A stretch of 64,000 nt of DNA from Bacillota bacterium (GCA_023435565.1 JAEYRN010000062.1:1-64000); one strand, 5' to 3'; shown: positions 9,002 through 18,288, counted from the first letter of the stretch. Notes: generated from the sequence alone by a model not told the origin. Numbers and translations are program-made.

Positions 9002-9277
9002 CAAACATACCTCCCAACTTTGAATTCAAATAAATACATATCTTAAACAAACGTATATTAAACCAAATAATACCATCATTTTCTATTTTGATCAATATAA
9101 TAAATCAATAAATGGTGTATAATTATCTATGAAATTACATAACCATTCGTTATCGCTTCTACCCTATCGTTAACCTAACCAACTTTTATAGAAAAGTAAT
9201 TAATTTTATATAAATCTATCTGTTTTTATTAATACTGAGCAAGTGGAATATTTAGTAGAAAGAGACGAGGAGGAGCT

Positions 9278-9736
9278 ATGAACTTTCTTTTTTTGGAAAT
9301 CGCGATCGGATTGATCGTGGGGGTAATGATGACGGTTCAAGGTATTTTAAACACTGCTTTAGCTAACAGAGTCGGTGTTTATGGCTCGGTTTTTATAGGT
9401 GTAGTAATAAATTTAATATTAATTAGCCTAATTATTCTTATTACTCCCAAATCTATCTCCCTCCAAAACTTACCCGGTTGGAACAAGTGGTATTTATATT
9501 TAGGAGGGGTATTAGGGATTTTTATCCTTACGTCAATAATAATAATTTTACCCCGCCTTGGCGCGACACAAGGATTTATTTATATCATCAGCGGACAGCT
9601 TATTGCCTCCGTTATAGTTGACCATTACGGTCTTCTGGGCATCGAAAAAACACCAATTAATATTACAAAATTTGCCGGCATACTCTTTTTTATACTAGGA
9701 GCCTATTTGGTAACTATATCGAAGATAAAAGTATAA
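9278..9736 (+). CDS. DMT-superfamily small membrane protein (DUF606/YdcZ type)
   Basis: A 152-residue protein with about five hydrophobic helices. The N-terminal G-L-I-V-G-V-M-M-T-V-Q-G-I-L-N-T-A-L and the C-terminal G-I-L-F-F-I-L-G-A-Y-L-V are characteristic of DUF606 proteins, which are half-size relatives of the drug/metabolite transporters and probably act as dimers. The substrate is unknown. A strong GAGGAGGAGC site precedes the ATG. It is a single gene, convergent with the chemoreceptor gene 9 bases away. Confidence 0.85.
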   Translation: MNFLFLEIAIGLIVGVMMTVQGILNTALANRVGVYGSVFIGVVINLILISLIILITPKSISLQNLPGWNKWYLYLGGVLGIFILTSIIIILPRLGATQGFIYIISGQLIASVIVDHYGLLGIEKTPINITKFAGILFFILGAYLVTISKIKV

Positions 9737-9745
9737 TTTGCTGTA

Positions 9746-11812
9746 TTAAATCCTAAATTTAGAGACTAAATCACTCAAACGCCTAGTACTTTCTTCTGTA
9801 TATTGCATCTGTTTCTGTACTTCATTTACTTTATCGACAATTACCGAAGTTTTTTCAGCGATTATTTGACTTCCGGCCGCGCCCTCATTAACTGTTAATG
9901 CTACATCGTCAATTGCTTTAATGATACTTTCAATCCCGGCTGTAAGCTCTTCGGTGTTAGCGCTTAAATCCATAATTATATTATTGATTAATGACGCATC
10001 GTTGCTATATAGTTCTCCGGTATGAACCAGTTCTTGATAATTCTTAATAACATTATTCTCGATAAATTGCATTACCTTCAAAACACTATTTGAAAGGTTT
10101 TCTACCGAAAAGATTACTTTGTTGGTAACATTCTGAATTTCAACCACTGTCTTTTTGGATGTATCCGCAAGCATTCTAACTTCTTCGGCAACAACCGCAA
10201 ACCCCTTACCGGCTTCTCCTGCCCTGGCGGCCTCAATTGCGGCATTAAGAGCTAGAAGGTTGGTTTGAGAGACAATTTGCATGATAGCGTCGGAAAGAAC
10301 ATTTATTTCTTCGACCGCCTTTGATTGTGCCACAACCGTCTCCAAGTTTGCTTTGGCCTCGCTATAAATTTTATAAGCGGTTTGTTCCGAGGTAACCGCA
10401 TTGTTCTTCAACTCAACGGCTTTATTGCTTATTTCTCCTACTGCGCGAGTACTTTCATAGGCTCTCCGAGTCATTGAACCGATAGCTAATTCAATCTCAT
10501 TTGATGATGCGTTCATCTCTTCGGCTGATGCCGCAGCTTCCTCCATACCGGCAGATAATTGTTGAACAGTGGCCGATGTTTCATCGGTTTGATTTATTAA
10601 AGCCTGTATTTCGCCGGTAACAATCTGAACTGAATTACGAATGTTGGCAAATTCTTCGATAACCCCTTTAACCATTTCCCGAATGGATTTTTGCATTACA
10701 TCCATAGCCCTGGCCATTGATCCAACTTCATCCTGAGATTTAAGGACCGATTCCGGAAGGTCGGCACTTAAATCACCAGTTGCCATTCTTTCAATAAACT
10801 TTTGGGATATTCCCAATGGTTTAATGATTGATCGGGTTGTTACCATTACCAGAAGGATTGCTATTATAGTGAAAATACTTCCTACTAGTATGAAGCCGAT
10901 TAATAATCCATTAAGCGGAGACATTAATTCCACTACCGGCGCCGTAATTCCAAGCGACCATTTGGTATCATATTCACCCTTAACCCGTGAAAAAACTACA
11001 TACTTATCGATTCCCTCATAGAAATAACGCTGGATTCCGGTTTCTTCACTGGTCATCCGGGAAAAGACATTTTTGAGTTCTTCATCGGCATCCGGATCAG
11101 TCAATGGATTAAGCTTCATGATAAATTCTTGATTAGGGTGTACAATTACTAGACCATCGCCTCTAATCATATAAGCGTATCCTGTTTCCCCGATTTTGAT
11201 TGATTTAATCATTTTTTCAATATCGTCAACTTTGATAATACCAGCAACGAATCCAATCATCTTTCCGTCTTTTTTTACCGGCGACCCGACTACGATAACT
11301 TGGAAGCCGGTGGACTTGGATATGACCGGATCCGAAATTACCGCCTCTCCCGTAGTTAAACATCGCTTAAAATATTCCCGGTCGGCAATATTTGAACTCG
11401 CCCCTAAAGAAGTAAAATAGTCACCGTTCAAATCGGAATAGAAAACCATTACATATACAGGATTCTGTTCCGCCACGGTGGCCAATTGGGGGGTGATTTT
11501 TTCTTTATTACCGTTTGCATCAATAATTATATGTGAATTAGCGAGGGTTACCATCTCTGCCTTACGTGCCTCCAGCCATAATCCGACTTGTTCACCGTAA
11601 GATCCGGCCAGGGTTTTCATATCATTTTCAAAGTTATCTATTACAATTTTCCGGGCATTTTGATAATTAATGATCGATAGTCCGCTTAAGGAAAGGATTA
11701 AAACGGCAACCACAATAGCAGTTAATTTTGTTTTTATACTTCCCCTGAAAATTAATCTTGAAGTCTTGATTTTGGCTTGTTTAAATAATGACTTGTCTTT
11801 ATGATATTTCAT
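9746..11812 (-). CDS. Methyl-accepting chemotaxis protein with Cache sensor domain
   Basis: A transmembrane chemoreceptor of 688 residues. TM1 is at about 28-52, a large extracytoplasmic dCache-like sensor runs to about 300, TM2 is at about 305-330, then HAMP and a long signalling coiled coil. The conserved hairpin tip (N-L-L-A-L-N-A-A-I-E-A-A-R-A-G-E near residue 525) binds CheW/CheA. The sensor contains D-R-E-Y-F-K-R and P-V-I-S-K-S-T-G-F, typical of Cache domains that bind small amino or carboxylic acids; the ligand is not predictable. No che gene is near, so this is an orphan receptor implying a chemotaxis system elsewhere. Confidence 0.95.
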   Translation of the reverse strand: MKYHKDKSLFKQAKIKTSRLIFRGSIKTKLTAIVVAVLILSLSGLSIINYQNARKIVIDNFENDMKTLAGSYGEQVGLWLEARKAEMVTLANSHIIIDANGNKEKITPQLATVAEQNPVYVMVFYSDLNGDYFTSLGASSNIADREYFKRCLTTGEAVISDPVISKSTGFQVIVVGSPVKKDGKMIGFVAGIIKVDDIEKMIKSIKIGETGYAYMIRGDGLVIVHPNQEFIMKLNPLTDPDADEELKNVFSRMTSEETGIQRYFYEGIDKYVVFSRVKGEYDTKWSLGITAPVVELMSPLNGLLIGFILVGSIFTIIAILLVMVTTRSIIKPLGISQKFIERMATGDLSADLPESVLKSQDEVGSMARAMDVMQKSIREMVKGVIEEFANIRNSVQIVTGEIQALINQTDETSATVQQLSAGMEEAAASAEEMNASSNEIELAIGSMTRRAYESTRAVGEISNKAVELKNNAVTSEQTAYKIYSEAKANLETVVAQSKAVEEINVLSDAIMQIVSQTNLLALNAAIEAARAGEAGKGFAVVAEEVRMLADTSKKTVVEIQNVTNKVIFSVENLSNSVLKVMQFIENNVIKNYQELVHTGELYSNDASLINNIIMDLSANTEELTAGIESIIKAIDDVALTVNEGAAGSQIIAEKTSVIVDKVNEVQKQMQYTEESTRRLSDLVSKFRI

Positions 11813-11971
11813 GAAGTATCCTCCAGTTAAGGACTCGATATTACGAACAATGTATTATTTAAATCGGTTTTTTTTTAATTTTTCTTAACAAAACAATATA
11901 TGTAAATTAATTTGCGCGGCAAAAAGTTCCTTTAACTAACTAAATCTAGGATCTAGAAAATGAATTACTAT

Positions 11972-12117
11972 ATATGTTGCAATAAGTTTCTTGGATAAGC
12001 GTGGATTATTGCAACATATTTTTCTTGATTCATATGTTGAAAAAAGCTCAATAATTTCGCCAATCACATCCGGCTTCTGGGATGTGAATGCTGTACTCAA
12101 AACTTTTTTCAACATAT
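11972..12117. repeat. Two adjacent inverted repeats sharing ATATGTTG ends, in a 425-base non-coding gap
   Basis: The gap between the chemoreceptor and recQ (11813-12237) holds no convincing gene. It contains a 14-bp perfect inverted repeat, ATATGTTGCAATAA (11972-11985) with TTATTGCAACATAT (12006-12019), and 12 bases later a 15-bp perfect one, ATATGTTGAAAAAAG (12032-12046) with CTTTTTTCAACATAT (12103-12117). The second encloses a 7-bp hairpin, CACATCC/GGATGTG (12065-12086). Both share the outer octamer ATATGTTG. The first could act as a terminator on either strand. Function unknown; a small mobile repeat or a structured RNA are both possible. Confidence 0.75.
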
Positions 12118-12237
12118 ATATTAAAATCAAAAGTTTGGAGGTAAGGTGGCTGAAGAATTATTATACTACAAGTTATAACGGAGTTCGGCGGTTTCATGGA
12201 TTATTGAGGATTTAGAGTAAAACGTCATCTGTAAAAA

Positions 12238-14013
12238 CTATTCTTGATTGAGATGCTTCCGGATAGCATTTATAAATAAGGCCCCATAACGTTCCAGTTT
12301 GGACTCTCCGACGCCTTTAATGGCTAATAACTCTTTGGGTGTGGTTGGATTAATCTTTGCCATTTCCCGCAAAGTGCTATCGGCAAAAACGATATAGGGC
12401 GGGACTCCTTCCCGGTTGGCAATTTCCCGGCGCAAACGGCGAAGAGCTTCGAAAAGCGCCGTGTCTTCTTCCAGCTTGGTTTGACGCTTCACGATTCTTT
12501 GGTTAACTTGGGTCTCTCCTCGTAAGACAGCGACAGCTTTGGGTTTCAACTTTACCACCGGATACTTTCCTTGGGTCAGATAGAGGTAATCTTCGGCGAT
12601 TAGCCGGTTAACCAAATCTTTAATATCGGTTAGCGGCATATCGCGCATCGCACCATAGGTAGGTAGGGTATTCAAATTCAATTGCAGCAGTTTTTTAGCG
12701 GCGGAACCTTTCAAAACATCGGCCACCATGGTAATTCCGAATCTTTCCCGTAATCGGGCGATACAAGAGAAGACCTTTTGAGCGGGGACGGTAATATCGG
12801 CCATTTCGGTTTCATCGTTACAATTACCGCAGTTACCACAGGTTTCTGCCACATTCTCTTCCCCGAAGTATTCTAAAATAAAGCCTCGTAAACAGCGGGA
12901 GCAATGAACATAATCAACCATTGATTGGAGTTTCCGGTATTCATTCTGTTTACGTGTTGGGGAAAGCACTGTTTCCTCAATTAAATATTTCTGAATGAAA
13001 ATATCCTGGGGTGAAAAAAGCAGAATACACTCGCTTGGCTCACCGTCCCGCCCGGCCCGTCCGGCTTCTTGATAGTAGGCTTCCATGTTTTTAGGGAGGT
13101 TGTAGTGGATTACAAAACGGACGTTGGATTTATCGATCCCCATACCAAAAGCATTGGTGGCAACCATCAGTTTTAGGTCATCATATAAAAAAGCTTCCTG
13201 GTTCTGTTCCCGTTCCTTATCGCTCATCCCGGCATGATATCTGCCGACCGCCAAATGTTTCTTGCTCAGCAAGGTATAAAGTTGATCAACTTCTTTCCGG
13301 GTGGCCGCGTAGATGATCCCTGAGTGTCCCGGATTACCAGACAGGTATTTTTGGACAAAGTCACGCTTATTTTCGCCTCGAATTACCGAGAAAGAGAGGT
13401 TCTCCCGGTTAAATCCGGTGACTACCATGGCCGGATTTTTTAGTGCTAGAAGTTTGACGATGTCTTCTTTTACCTCCGGGGTGGCTGTGGCCGTAAAAGC
13501 AGCCACAACCGGCCGTTGCGACAGTCCTTTAATAAAAGGCCCGATCCGGCGGTAACTGGGACGGAAATCGTGCCCCCATTGGGATACGCAATGGGCTTCA
13601 TCTATAGCCATTAAACTAATTTCCAGAGAATCAACCAAACCGATGAACGAATCCACTTCCAAACGTTCCGGAGCAATGTAAAGAAGCTTATATGCTCCCT
13701 CTTTGGCTTTTTCAATCCTGTCAACAACCTGCCGGGAAGAAAGGGAGCTGTTGATAAAGGCCGCTGAAATTCCCAAACTATTTAAAGCATCAATCTGATC
13801 TTTCATCAATGAGATTAATGGGGAGATTACGATGGTTATTCCCGGAAAGAGCAGCGCGGGGATTTGAAAACACAATGATTTTCCAGCCCCGGTCGGCATG
13901 ATCGCAAAGGTATCCCTTCCCTGCAGGACATTACTGATGATCCGTGACTGTCCCTCACGAAAACTGGAATACCCATAATACTTTTTGAGGATTTCTTCGG
14001 CCTGGTGGAGCAA
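12238..14013 (-). CDS. recQ: ATP-dependent DNA helicase RecQ
   Basis: RecQ unwinds DNA 3' to 5' in recombination and repair. The protein has helicase motif I P-T-G-A-G-K-S near residue 45, the D-E-A-H box followed by the RecQ-specific C-V-S-Q-W-G-H-D-F-R-P-S-Y loop, a Cys4 zinc site (C-x-R-C ... C-G-N-C-G-N-C near residue 380-400), a winged-helix domain, and an HRDC domain over the last ~80 residues. The TTG at 14013 is favoured because CGGAGGT lies 4-5 bases before it and homologs start M-L-x-Q-A-x-x-I-L-K-K; a GTG at 14040 lacks a site. Full length for the family. Confidence 0.94.
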   Translation of the reverse strand: MLHQAEEILKKYYGYSSFREGQSRIISNVLQGRDTFAIMPTGAGKSLCFQIPALLFPGITIVISPLISLMKDQIDALNSLGISAAFINSSLSSRQVVDRIEKAKEGAYKLLYIAPERLEVDSFIGLVDSLEISLMAIDEAHCVSQWGHDFRPSYRRIGPFIKGLSQRPVVAAFTATATPEVKEDIVKLLALKNPAMVVTGFNRENLSFSVIRGENKRDFVQKYLSGNPGHSGIIYAATRKEVDQLYTLLSKKHLAVGRYHAGMSDKEREQNQEAFLYDDLKLMVATNAFGMGIDKSNVRFVIHYNLPKNMEAYYQEAGRAGRDGEPSECILLFSPQDIFIQKYLIEETVLSPTRKQNEYRKLQSMVDYVHCSRCLRGFILEYFGEENVAETCGNCGNCNDETEMADITVPAQKVFSCIARLRERFGITMVADVLKGSAAKKLLQLNLNTLPTYGAMRDMPLTDIKDLVNRLIAEDYLYLTQGKYPVVKLKPKAVAVLRGETQVNQRIVKRQTKLEEDTALFEALRRLRREIANREGVPPYIVFADSTLREMAKINPTTPKELLAIKGVGESKLERYGALFINAIRKHLNQE

Positions 14014-14113
14014 GTTAACCTCCGGGTTTTCTAAAGTCACATATCCATTTCATTTTAACATATTTTGGAACCGGGTGGTTATTTATTTTGCTATAAATAT
14101 ACCATTATTAAAT

Positions 14114-14764
14114 TCAAGAGAATAGATGATTATAATATTCATTATTCGTTGCATCATTATATAAAAAATTGTTCTCAATATCCTCCGTCCATTTTATTGG
14201 ATTATTGACTATGTAACGGTTAATTCTTTCAAATGAAATTTGGTCCCTGATTATATGGTCATAGTATGATTTCTGCCAACGAAATTTTGGTTGGTGATTT
14301 AAATGACGTGATACCGCTGCCTTATATTGTTGTATGATTTTAGGAATTAACATTTTTGTACGGTCGATTTCCGGTATTTCCGGGTTATTATTACGATTAT
14401 CACAACGATTATTGTGGTTATTGTCGACATCCCGTAGGGAACGCATATATGCGTTCCCTACGGGATATTTCCGGGATTCACAATCGGTTTTATTTTCCGT
14501 TATTTGATTTATTATAATGATTCCATGAATATGATTCGGCATTATAACATATTCTCCTAATTCGACACCAGAAAAATGGTATGGAATCTGAACCCAACAT
14601 TCATTTGCGATTTGTCCAATATCCGATAAAATCATTTTTCCGTTTATGATCTGTCCTAAAAGGCATTCCCTATTACATACACAAATTGTAATAAAATACG
14701 CCCCTCCCCTTGAATAATCATAACCTTTTAACCGATTGGGTTTACGGTTTCTATTTCGGACCAT
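14114..14764 (-). CDS. REP-associated tyrosine transposase (Y1/HUH family)
   Basis: A 216-residue single-strand-specific HUH nuclease of the TnpA-REP/RayT group. R-G-A-Y-F-I-T-I-C is near residue 20, the HUH motif is M-P-N-H-I-H-G-I-I (residues 76-84), and the likely catalytic tyrosine is in Q-K-S-Y-Y-D-H-I-I-R near residue 170. Such enzymes are single-copy 'domesticated' transposases that act on REP hairpins. The middle of the gene encodes P-V-G-N-A-Y-M-R-S-L-R from a perfect palindrome. No terminal inverted repeats of an insertion sequence are evident. The start follows AAGGGG by about 10 bases. Confidence 0.9.
   Translation of the reverse strand: MVRNRNRKPNRLKGYDYSRGGAYFITICVCNRECLLGQIINGKMILSDIGQIANECWVQIPYHFSGVELGEYVIMPNHIHGIIIINQITENKTDCESRKYPVGNAYMRSLRDVDNNHNNRCDNRNNNPEIPEIDRTKMLIPKIIQQYKAAVSRHLNHQPKFRWQKSYYDHIIRDQISFERINRYIVNNPIKWTEDIENNFLYNDATNNEYYNHLFS
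14429..14466. repeat. Perfect 38-nt palindrome inside the transposase gene (REP-like hairpin)
   Basis: The 38 bases are an uninterrupted perfect palindrome: 19 bases, ATCCCGTAGGGAACGCATA, followed by their exact reverse complement. It keeps the transposase frame open. REP hairpins are the known substrates of this enzyme family, so this may be a REP-type target carried within the enzyme's own gene. Confidence 0.85.
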
Positions 14765-14919
14765 TTAATGAACCCCTTGTAATAAAAATAACAATTAATA
14801 TAATACCAATATTTTACTATATTCCTTTGAATATACAAGTGGTAAATGTTTATTTTAAATCGTTATTTATTTTATGTCCAACTAAATAATTATTGCATTG
14901 TTTGAAAATTATTATTAAA

Positions 14920-14967
14920 TTGACAGGAAACAGTTGGTTTGGATTATATGAAAGAAAATGTTATAAT
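14920..14967 (+). promoter_or_regulatory. Candidate sigma-A promoter(s) for the AbrB-like gene
   Basis: A consensus TTGACA (14920-14925) is followed after 17-18 bases by ATTATA/TTATAT. A perfect TATAAT is at 14962-14967, with only a weak -35 match (TTGGAT) 17 bases upstream. Either could drive the AbrB-like gene 36-55 bases downstream. Confidence 0.45.
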
Positions 14968-15002
14968 TTGATCATTATAATTAACGGAGGGATAAAACCA
15001 TT

Positions 15003-15251
15003 ATGAAATCAATCGGGATCGTTAGGGAAGTCGATTGTTTGGGTAGAGTGGTTTTGCCGATGGAATTACGTAATATGATGTTGATTGATAAAGGGGATCC
15101 TCTTGAAATTTTTGTGGACGATAAAAAGATTATTCTTAAAAAATTCCATATCGACTGTTTGTTTTGCGGCAATAAGGAAGAGTTAAAAAAAGTCGATGGA
15201 AAGTACATTTGTATGTCTTGTTTGAAAGAATTAAAAAAGCTTGATACTTAA
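15003..15251 (+). CDS. AbrB/SpoVT-family transcription factor with C-terminal zinc knuckle
   Basis: An 82-residue regulator. Residues 1-48 form the swapped-hairpin AbrB DNA-binding domain (R-E-V-D-C-L-G-R-V-V-L-P-M-E-L-R ... D-P-L-E-I-F). Two C-x-x-C pairs (52-55 and 70-73) follow and probably bind zinc. In Bacillus, AbrB and Abh are transition-state regulators acting before sporulation; this layout with a zinc C-terminus is common in Clostridia. An ACGGAGGG site lies about 9 bases before the ATG, and the gene ends in its own terminator, so it is monocistronic. Confidence 0.9.
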   Translation: MKSIGIVREVDCLGRVVLPMELRNMMLIDKGDPLEIFVDDKKIILKKFHIDCLFCGNKEELKKVDGKYICMSCLKELKKLDT

Positions 15252-15290
15252 TATAAAAAAGGACTGATAAAATACCATATCAAAAATTTT

Positions 15291-15318
15291 GAACCATGGT
15301 TTAGCATGGTTCTTTTTT
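15291..15318 (+). terminator. Terminator of the AbrB-like gene
   Basis: GAACCATG (15291-15298) pairs with CATGGTTC (15305-15312), followed by six T residues. Confidence 0.88.
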
Positions 15319-15351
15319 ATTTGATTCATTTAGTAAGTCTTATATATTTCT

Positions 15352-15456
15352 CTAGATTAAATTATTATGATTCTGGTAACTTCGGCCATTATTCCACCCT
15401 AAAGTGGAGGCTTTCCATAAGGTTCCGTCCAAATCAAAGACCAGCACGTCAAACAT
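15352..15456 (-). pseudogene. N-terminal fragment of a HAD-type hydrolase gene
   Basis: A 34-codon frame on the minus strand begins with ATG 7 bases after a perfect AAGGAGGG site and reads M-F-D-V-L-V-F-D-L-D-G-T-L-W, a clear HAD motif I, then A-S-T-L-G-W-N and a stop at 15352. The rest of a HAD protein is missing. It lies 11 bases downstream of the LysE-family gene, so the pair was probably an operon whose second gene was deleted. It could still produce a short peptide, but I infer a relic. Confidence 0.65.
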
Positions 15457-15467
15457 TTAGCCCTCCT

Positions 15468-16094
15468 TTAGATTTTTTGCCGTAACAAGTTCAGTCCCAA
15501 CCCAATAAACAAGGCTCCCGTCATTTTATTCATCATTTTTGATATCTTTTGGTTTTGTCTTAATTTTTCCGAAATGAATGATGAAAATATTGCAAGGAAA
15601 AGACACCAGATTGTCCCGGTAGTTATAAATGTCAATCCTAGTATCAAGAAAGGTAACGCCCCATAATGATTATCAATAGTAATAAATTGTGGCAAAAAGG
15701 CCAGGTAAAACAAGGCTACCTTTGGATTTAATAAGTTAGTAAACATGCCTTGTAAATAAATTTTTGTATTACTTTCTTTTTTTACTTGTTGGACATCTAT
15801 TACACTTGATTTTAAAACAAAGCAGCGAATTCCCAAATAACTAAGATAAGCAGCTCCCAAATACTTTATACCATTAAAAGCCAGTTCCGACCTTACCAAG
15901 ATGACAGACAAACCAAACGCAACCAACATTGTATGTATTAATGCTCCATTGATTATTCCCAATAACGATAGTATCCCTGCTTTTCTCCCTTGAGTAATGC
16001 TTCTCCCCAAAATATATAATGTATCCGCCCCGGGAGTTAAATTTAACAAAATCCCCGAGATTAAAAAAATCCCGTAGTCTTGAATTCCGAACAT
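15468..16094 (-). CDS. LysE/RhtB-family amino-acid exporter
   Basis: A membrane protein of 208 residues with about six helices. The family signature L-N-L-T-P-G-A-D-T-L-Y-I-L-G-R at about residues 15-30 and the later L-N-P-K-V-A-L-F-Y-L-A-F-L-P-Q-F segment identify the LysE/RhtB superfamily, which exports amino acids or related small molecules. The exact substrate is unknown. The ATG at 16094 is chosen because GGAAGGGAGA precedes it; an in-frame GTG at 16115 would include that site within the coding region. Confidence 0.9.
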   Translation of the reverse strand: MFGIQDYGIFLISGILLNLTPGADTLYILGRSITQGRKAGILSLLGIINGALIHTMLVAFGLSVILVRSELAFNGIKYLGAAYLSYLGIRCFVLKSSVIDVQQVKKESNTKIYLQGMFTNLLNPKVALFYLAFLPQFITIDNHYGALPFLILGLTFITTGTIWCLFLAIFSSFISEKLRQNQKISKMMNKMTGALFIGLGLNLLRQKI

Positions 16095-16183
16095 ATTGAT
16101 TTCTCCCTTCCTCACAATTAAAGAACAGCAAAAAATATGGGGTATTCCACCAACTAACTTTAAATAGTATTTATATATAGAAA

Positions 16184-16204
16184 GGGCGTACCAAAGGCAC
16201 GCCC
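16184..16204 (-). terminator. Hairpin after glmS
   Basis: GGGCGT (16184-16189) pairs with ACGCCC (16199-16204); on the minus strand it follows the glmS stop codon directly. The T tract after it is short (TTTCTATAT), so it is a moderate terminator. Confidence 0.6.
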
Positions 16205-16211
16205 CAAAAAA

Positions 16212-18041
16212 TCACTCCACCGTCACACTCTTCGCTAAATTCCTCGGCTTATCCACATCGCACCCTCTGGCTTTCGCCGCATAATAAGCGAACAACTGGA
16301 GCGGTACTACCGACAGGATCGGCGTCAGCGCCGGATGGGTCGCCGGAATATGCAGCACATAGTCGACGGACTTGGCAGTCTCATGGTCTCCGGCATTGGC
16401 GAGGGCGATTACCGTCGCGTCCCTGGCCTTGACCTCTTTAATATTGCTGATCGTCTTTTCATAAAGGTCCGGTTGGGTTACTAACGCAAATACTGGGACC
16501 CCTTCTACGATCAGCGCCAGGGTGCCGTGTTTCAACTCACCGGCTGCATAGGCTTCGGCGTGAATATAAGAGATCTCCTTTAACTTCAAAGCGCCCTCCA
16601 GGGACACCGCATAGTCCAAACCGCGGCCGATGAAGAAAATATCTTCGCAATTCTTAAAGTCTTCGGCAAAGTCTTTAATCTTCGATTCGGTATTCAAGAC
16701 CTTCTCCAAATGTTCGGGCAAGTTAAGCAAGGCGTCGATCATCGCCACCCGGTCGCTTTCGGCGATAGTTCCCTTGTGCTGAGCCAAATAAATGGCCAAT
16801 AAATACAAAGAGAATAATTGGGTGGTATAAGCCTTGGTTGAGGCCACCGCTATCTCCGGTCCGGCCAGGGTCAGAATAAGATCATCGGCTTCCCGCGCCA
16901 CCGAACTGCCGACCACATTAGTAACGGCTAAAATCCGTGAGCCTAACCGTTTGGCTTCCCGTAATCCCGCCAGAGTATCGGCGGTCTCACCGGACTGAGA
17001 AATGATAATCGTTAACGAATCCGGTTCCACCAAAGGGTCCCGGTACCGGAACTCCGAGGCCAGATCGGCTTCTACCGGAATCCGGACCATCTTTTCAATC
17101 AGATATTTACCGACCAACCCCGCGTGGTAGGCCGTACCACAAGCAACTACATGGACTTTTTTCAACTGTTTGATAAACTCCGGGGTTAAATGCACTCCCG
17201 GCAGGGTTACGTTTTTAGCGCCCCGGTCGATCTTTCCGGCCAAAGTGTCCCGCACTGCCCGTGGTTGTTCGTGGATTTCTTTTAACATAAAGTCTTCATA
17301 GCCGCCTTTTTCGGCTGCTTCCATATCCCACTCAACATGATAAGGCTTTTTATCAACCGGCTGCCCGGTAAAGGTCGTGAGCTCCGCTCGCTCCGCAGTG
17401 ATCACCGCCATCTCGCCGTCTTCGAGAATATAGATCTCTCGGGTATAGGGTAAGATCGCCGGAATGTCGGAGGCTACATAGTTTTCGCCATTACCGAGAC
17501 CGATAATCAGCGGACTGGCTTTCCTGGCAACCACCAACCTGTCGGGGAAGTCCTCACAGATCACTACCATTGCATAGGCGCCTTCAACTCTAGTTAAAGT
17601 CTTCCGGACCGCTTCGGCCAGATCGTCCTGATAATACTCCTCAATCAAATGCGGTAATACCTCGGTATCGGTTTCGGAATTGAAAATGTGCCCTTTTTCC
17701 TGAAGTTCCTCTTTGAGAGCTATATAATTCTCGATGATCCCGTTATGCACAACTGAAAACTTCTTGCTGCAGTCCTGATGGGGATGGGCATTCCGGTCGG
17801 AAGGACGGCCATGGGTTGCCCAACGAGTATGTCCGATACCGATAACACCCGGTATCGGCTTTGCTTTTAACGCTTCTTCAACTTTGACCAAACGCCCCAC
17901 CATTTTACAGGTATTCAACTTTCCCTGTTCATATATGGTGACTCCGGCGGAATCATAACCCCGGTATTCAAGCCTTTTTAACCCATCAACCAAAACCGGC
18001 GTTGCTTCATTTTTACCTATATATCCTACAATACCGCACAT
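16212..18041 (-). CDS. glmS: Glutamine-fructose-6-phosphate aminotransferase (GlmS)
   Basis: GlmS makes glucosamine-6-phosphate, the first committed step to UDP-GlcNAc for wall and outer-membrane polymers. The start M-C-G-I-V-G-Y-I-G places the catalytic Cys at position 2, so the ATG at 18041 is certain. An N-terminal class II glutamine amidotransferase domain (about 1-240) is followed by two SIS sugar-isomerase domains with S-Q-S-G-E-T-A-D-T and A-S-T-K-A-Y-T-T-Q. The C-terminus D-K-P-R-N-L-A-K-S-V-T-V-E is canonical. The length, 609, is normal. It lies downstream of a glmS ribozyme, so product GlcN6P should trigger cleavage of its mRNA, and downstream of glmM on the same strand. Confidence 0.98.
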   Translation of the reverse strand: MCGIVGYIGKNEATPVLVDGLKRLEYRGYDSAGVTIYEQGKLNTCKMVGRLVKVEEALKAKPIPGVIGIGHTRWATHGRPSDRNAHPHQDCSKKFSVVHNGIIENYIALKEELQEKGHIFNSETDTEVLPHLIEEYYQDDLAEAVRKTLTRVEGAYAMVVICEDFPDRLVVARKASPLIIGLGNGENYVASDIPAILPYTREIYILEDGEMAVITAERAELTTFTGQPVDKKPYHVEWDMEAAEKGGYEDFMLKEIHEQPRAVRDTLAGKIDRGAKNVTLPGVHLTPEFIKQLKKVHVVACGTAYHAGLVGKYLIEKMVRIPVEADLASEFRYRDPLVEPDSLTIIISQSGETADTLAGLREAKRLGSRILAVTNVVGSSVAREADDLILTLAGPEIAVASTKAYTTQLFSLYLLAIYLAQHKGTIAESDRVAMIDALLNLPEHLEKVLNTESKIKDFAEDFKNCEDIFFIGRGLDYAVSLEGALKLKEISYIHAEAYAAGELKHGTLALIVEGVPVFALVTQPDLYEKTISNIKEVKARDATVIALANAGDHETAKSVDYVLHIPATHPALTPILSVVPLQLFAYYAAKARGCDVDKPRNLAKSVTVE

Positions 18042-18288
18042 GCGGATTACCTCCTTAAATTTTTTACTCGACTAAATCATAGTGAAAAAGTATTGTTTTT
18101 AACAAATAAATAAGCCAAACTCCAAGCCCGGAGTCGGCTTTAAAATACAAAAATATTACACACTAAAAGGAACTCGTATTTCAGGACCTATATCAACAAG
18201 TACAAAATTAAAATAGACCAAAATGTCCAAGAGCGATCTGTGTTCCGGGATGGAACGAAGTCACGATAAACATAAGTCTAAAGTGAAG

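Noticed and set aside
11936..12215. Two overlapping short frames in the inverted-repeat block
   Set aside because: They cover palindromic DNA on both strands, have no site and no family resemblance.
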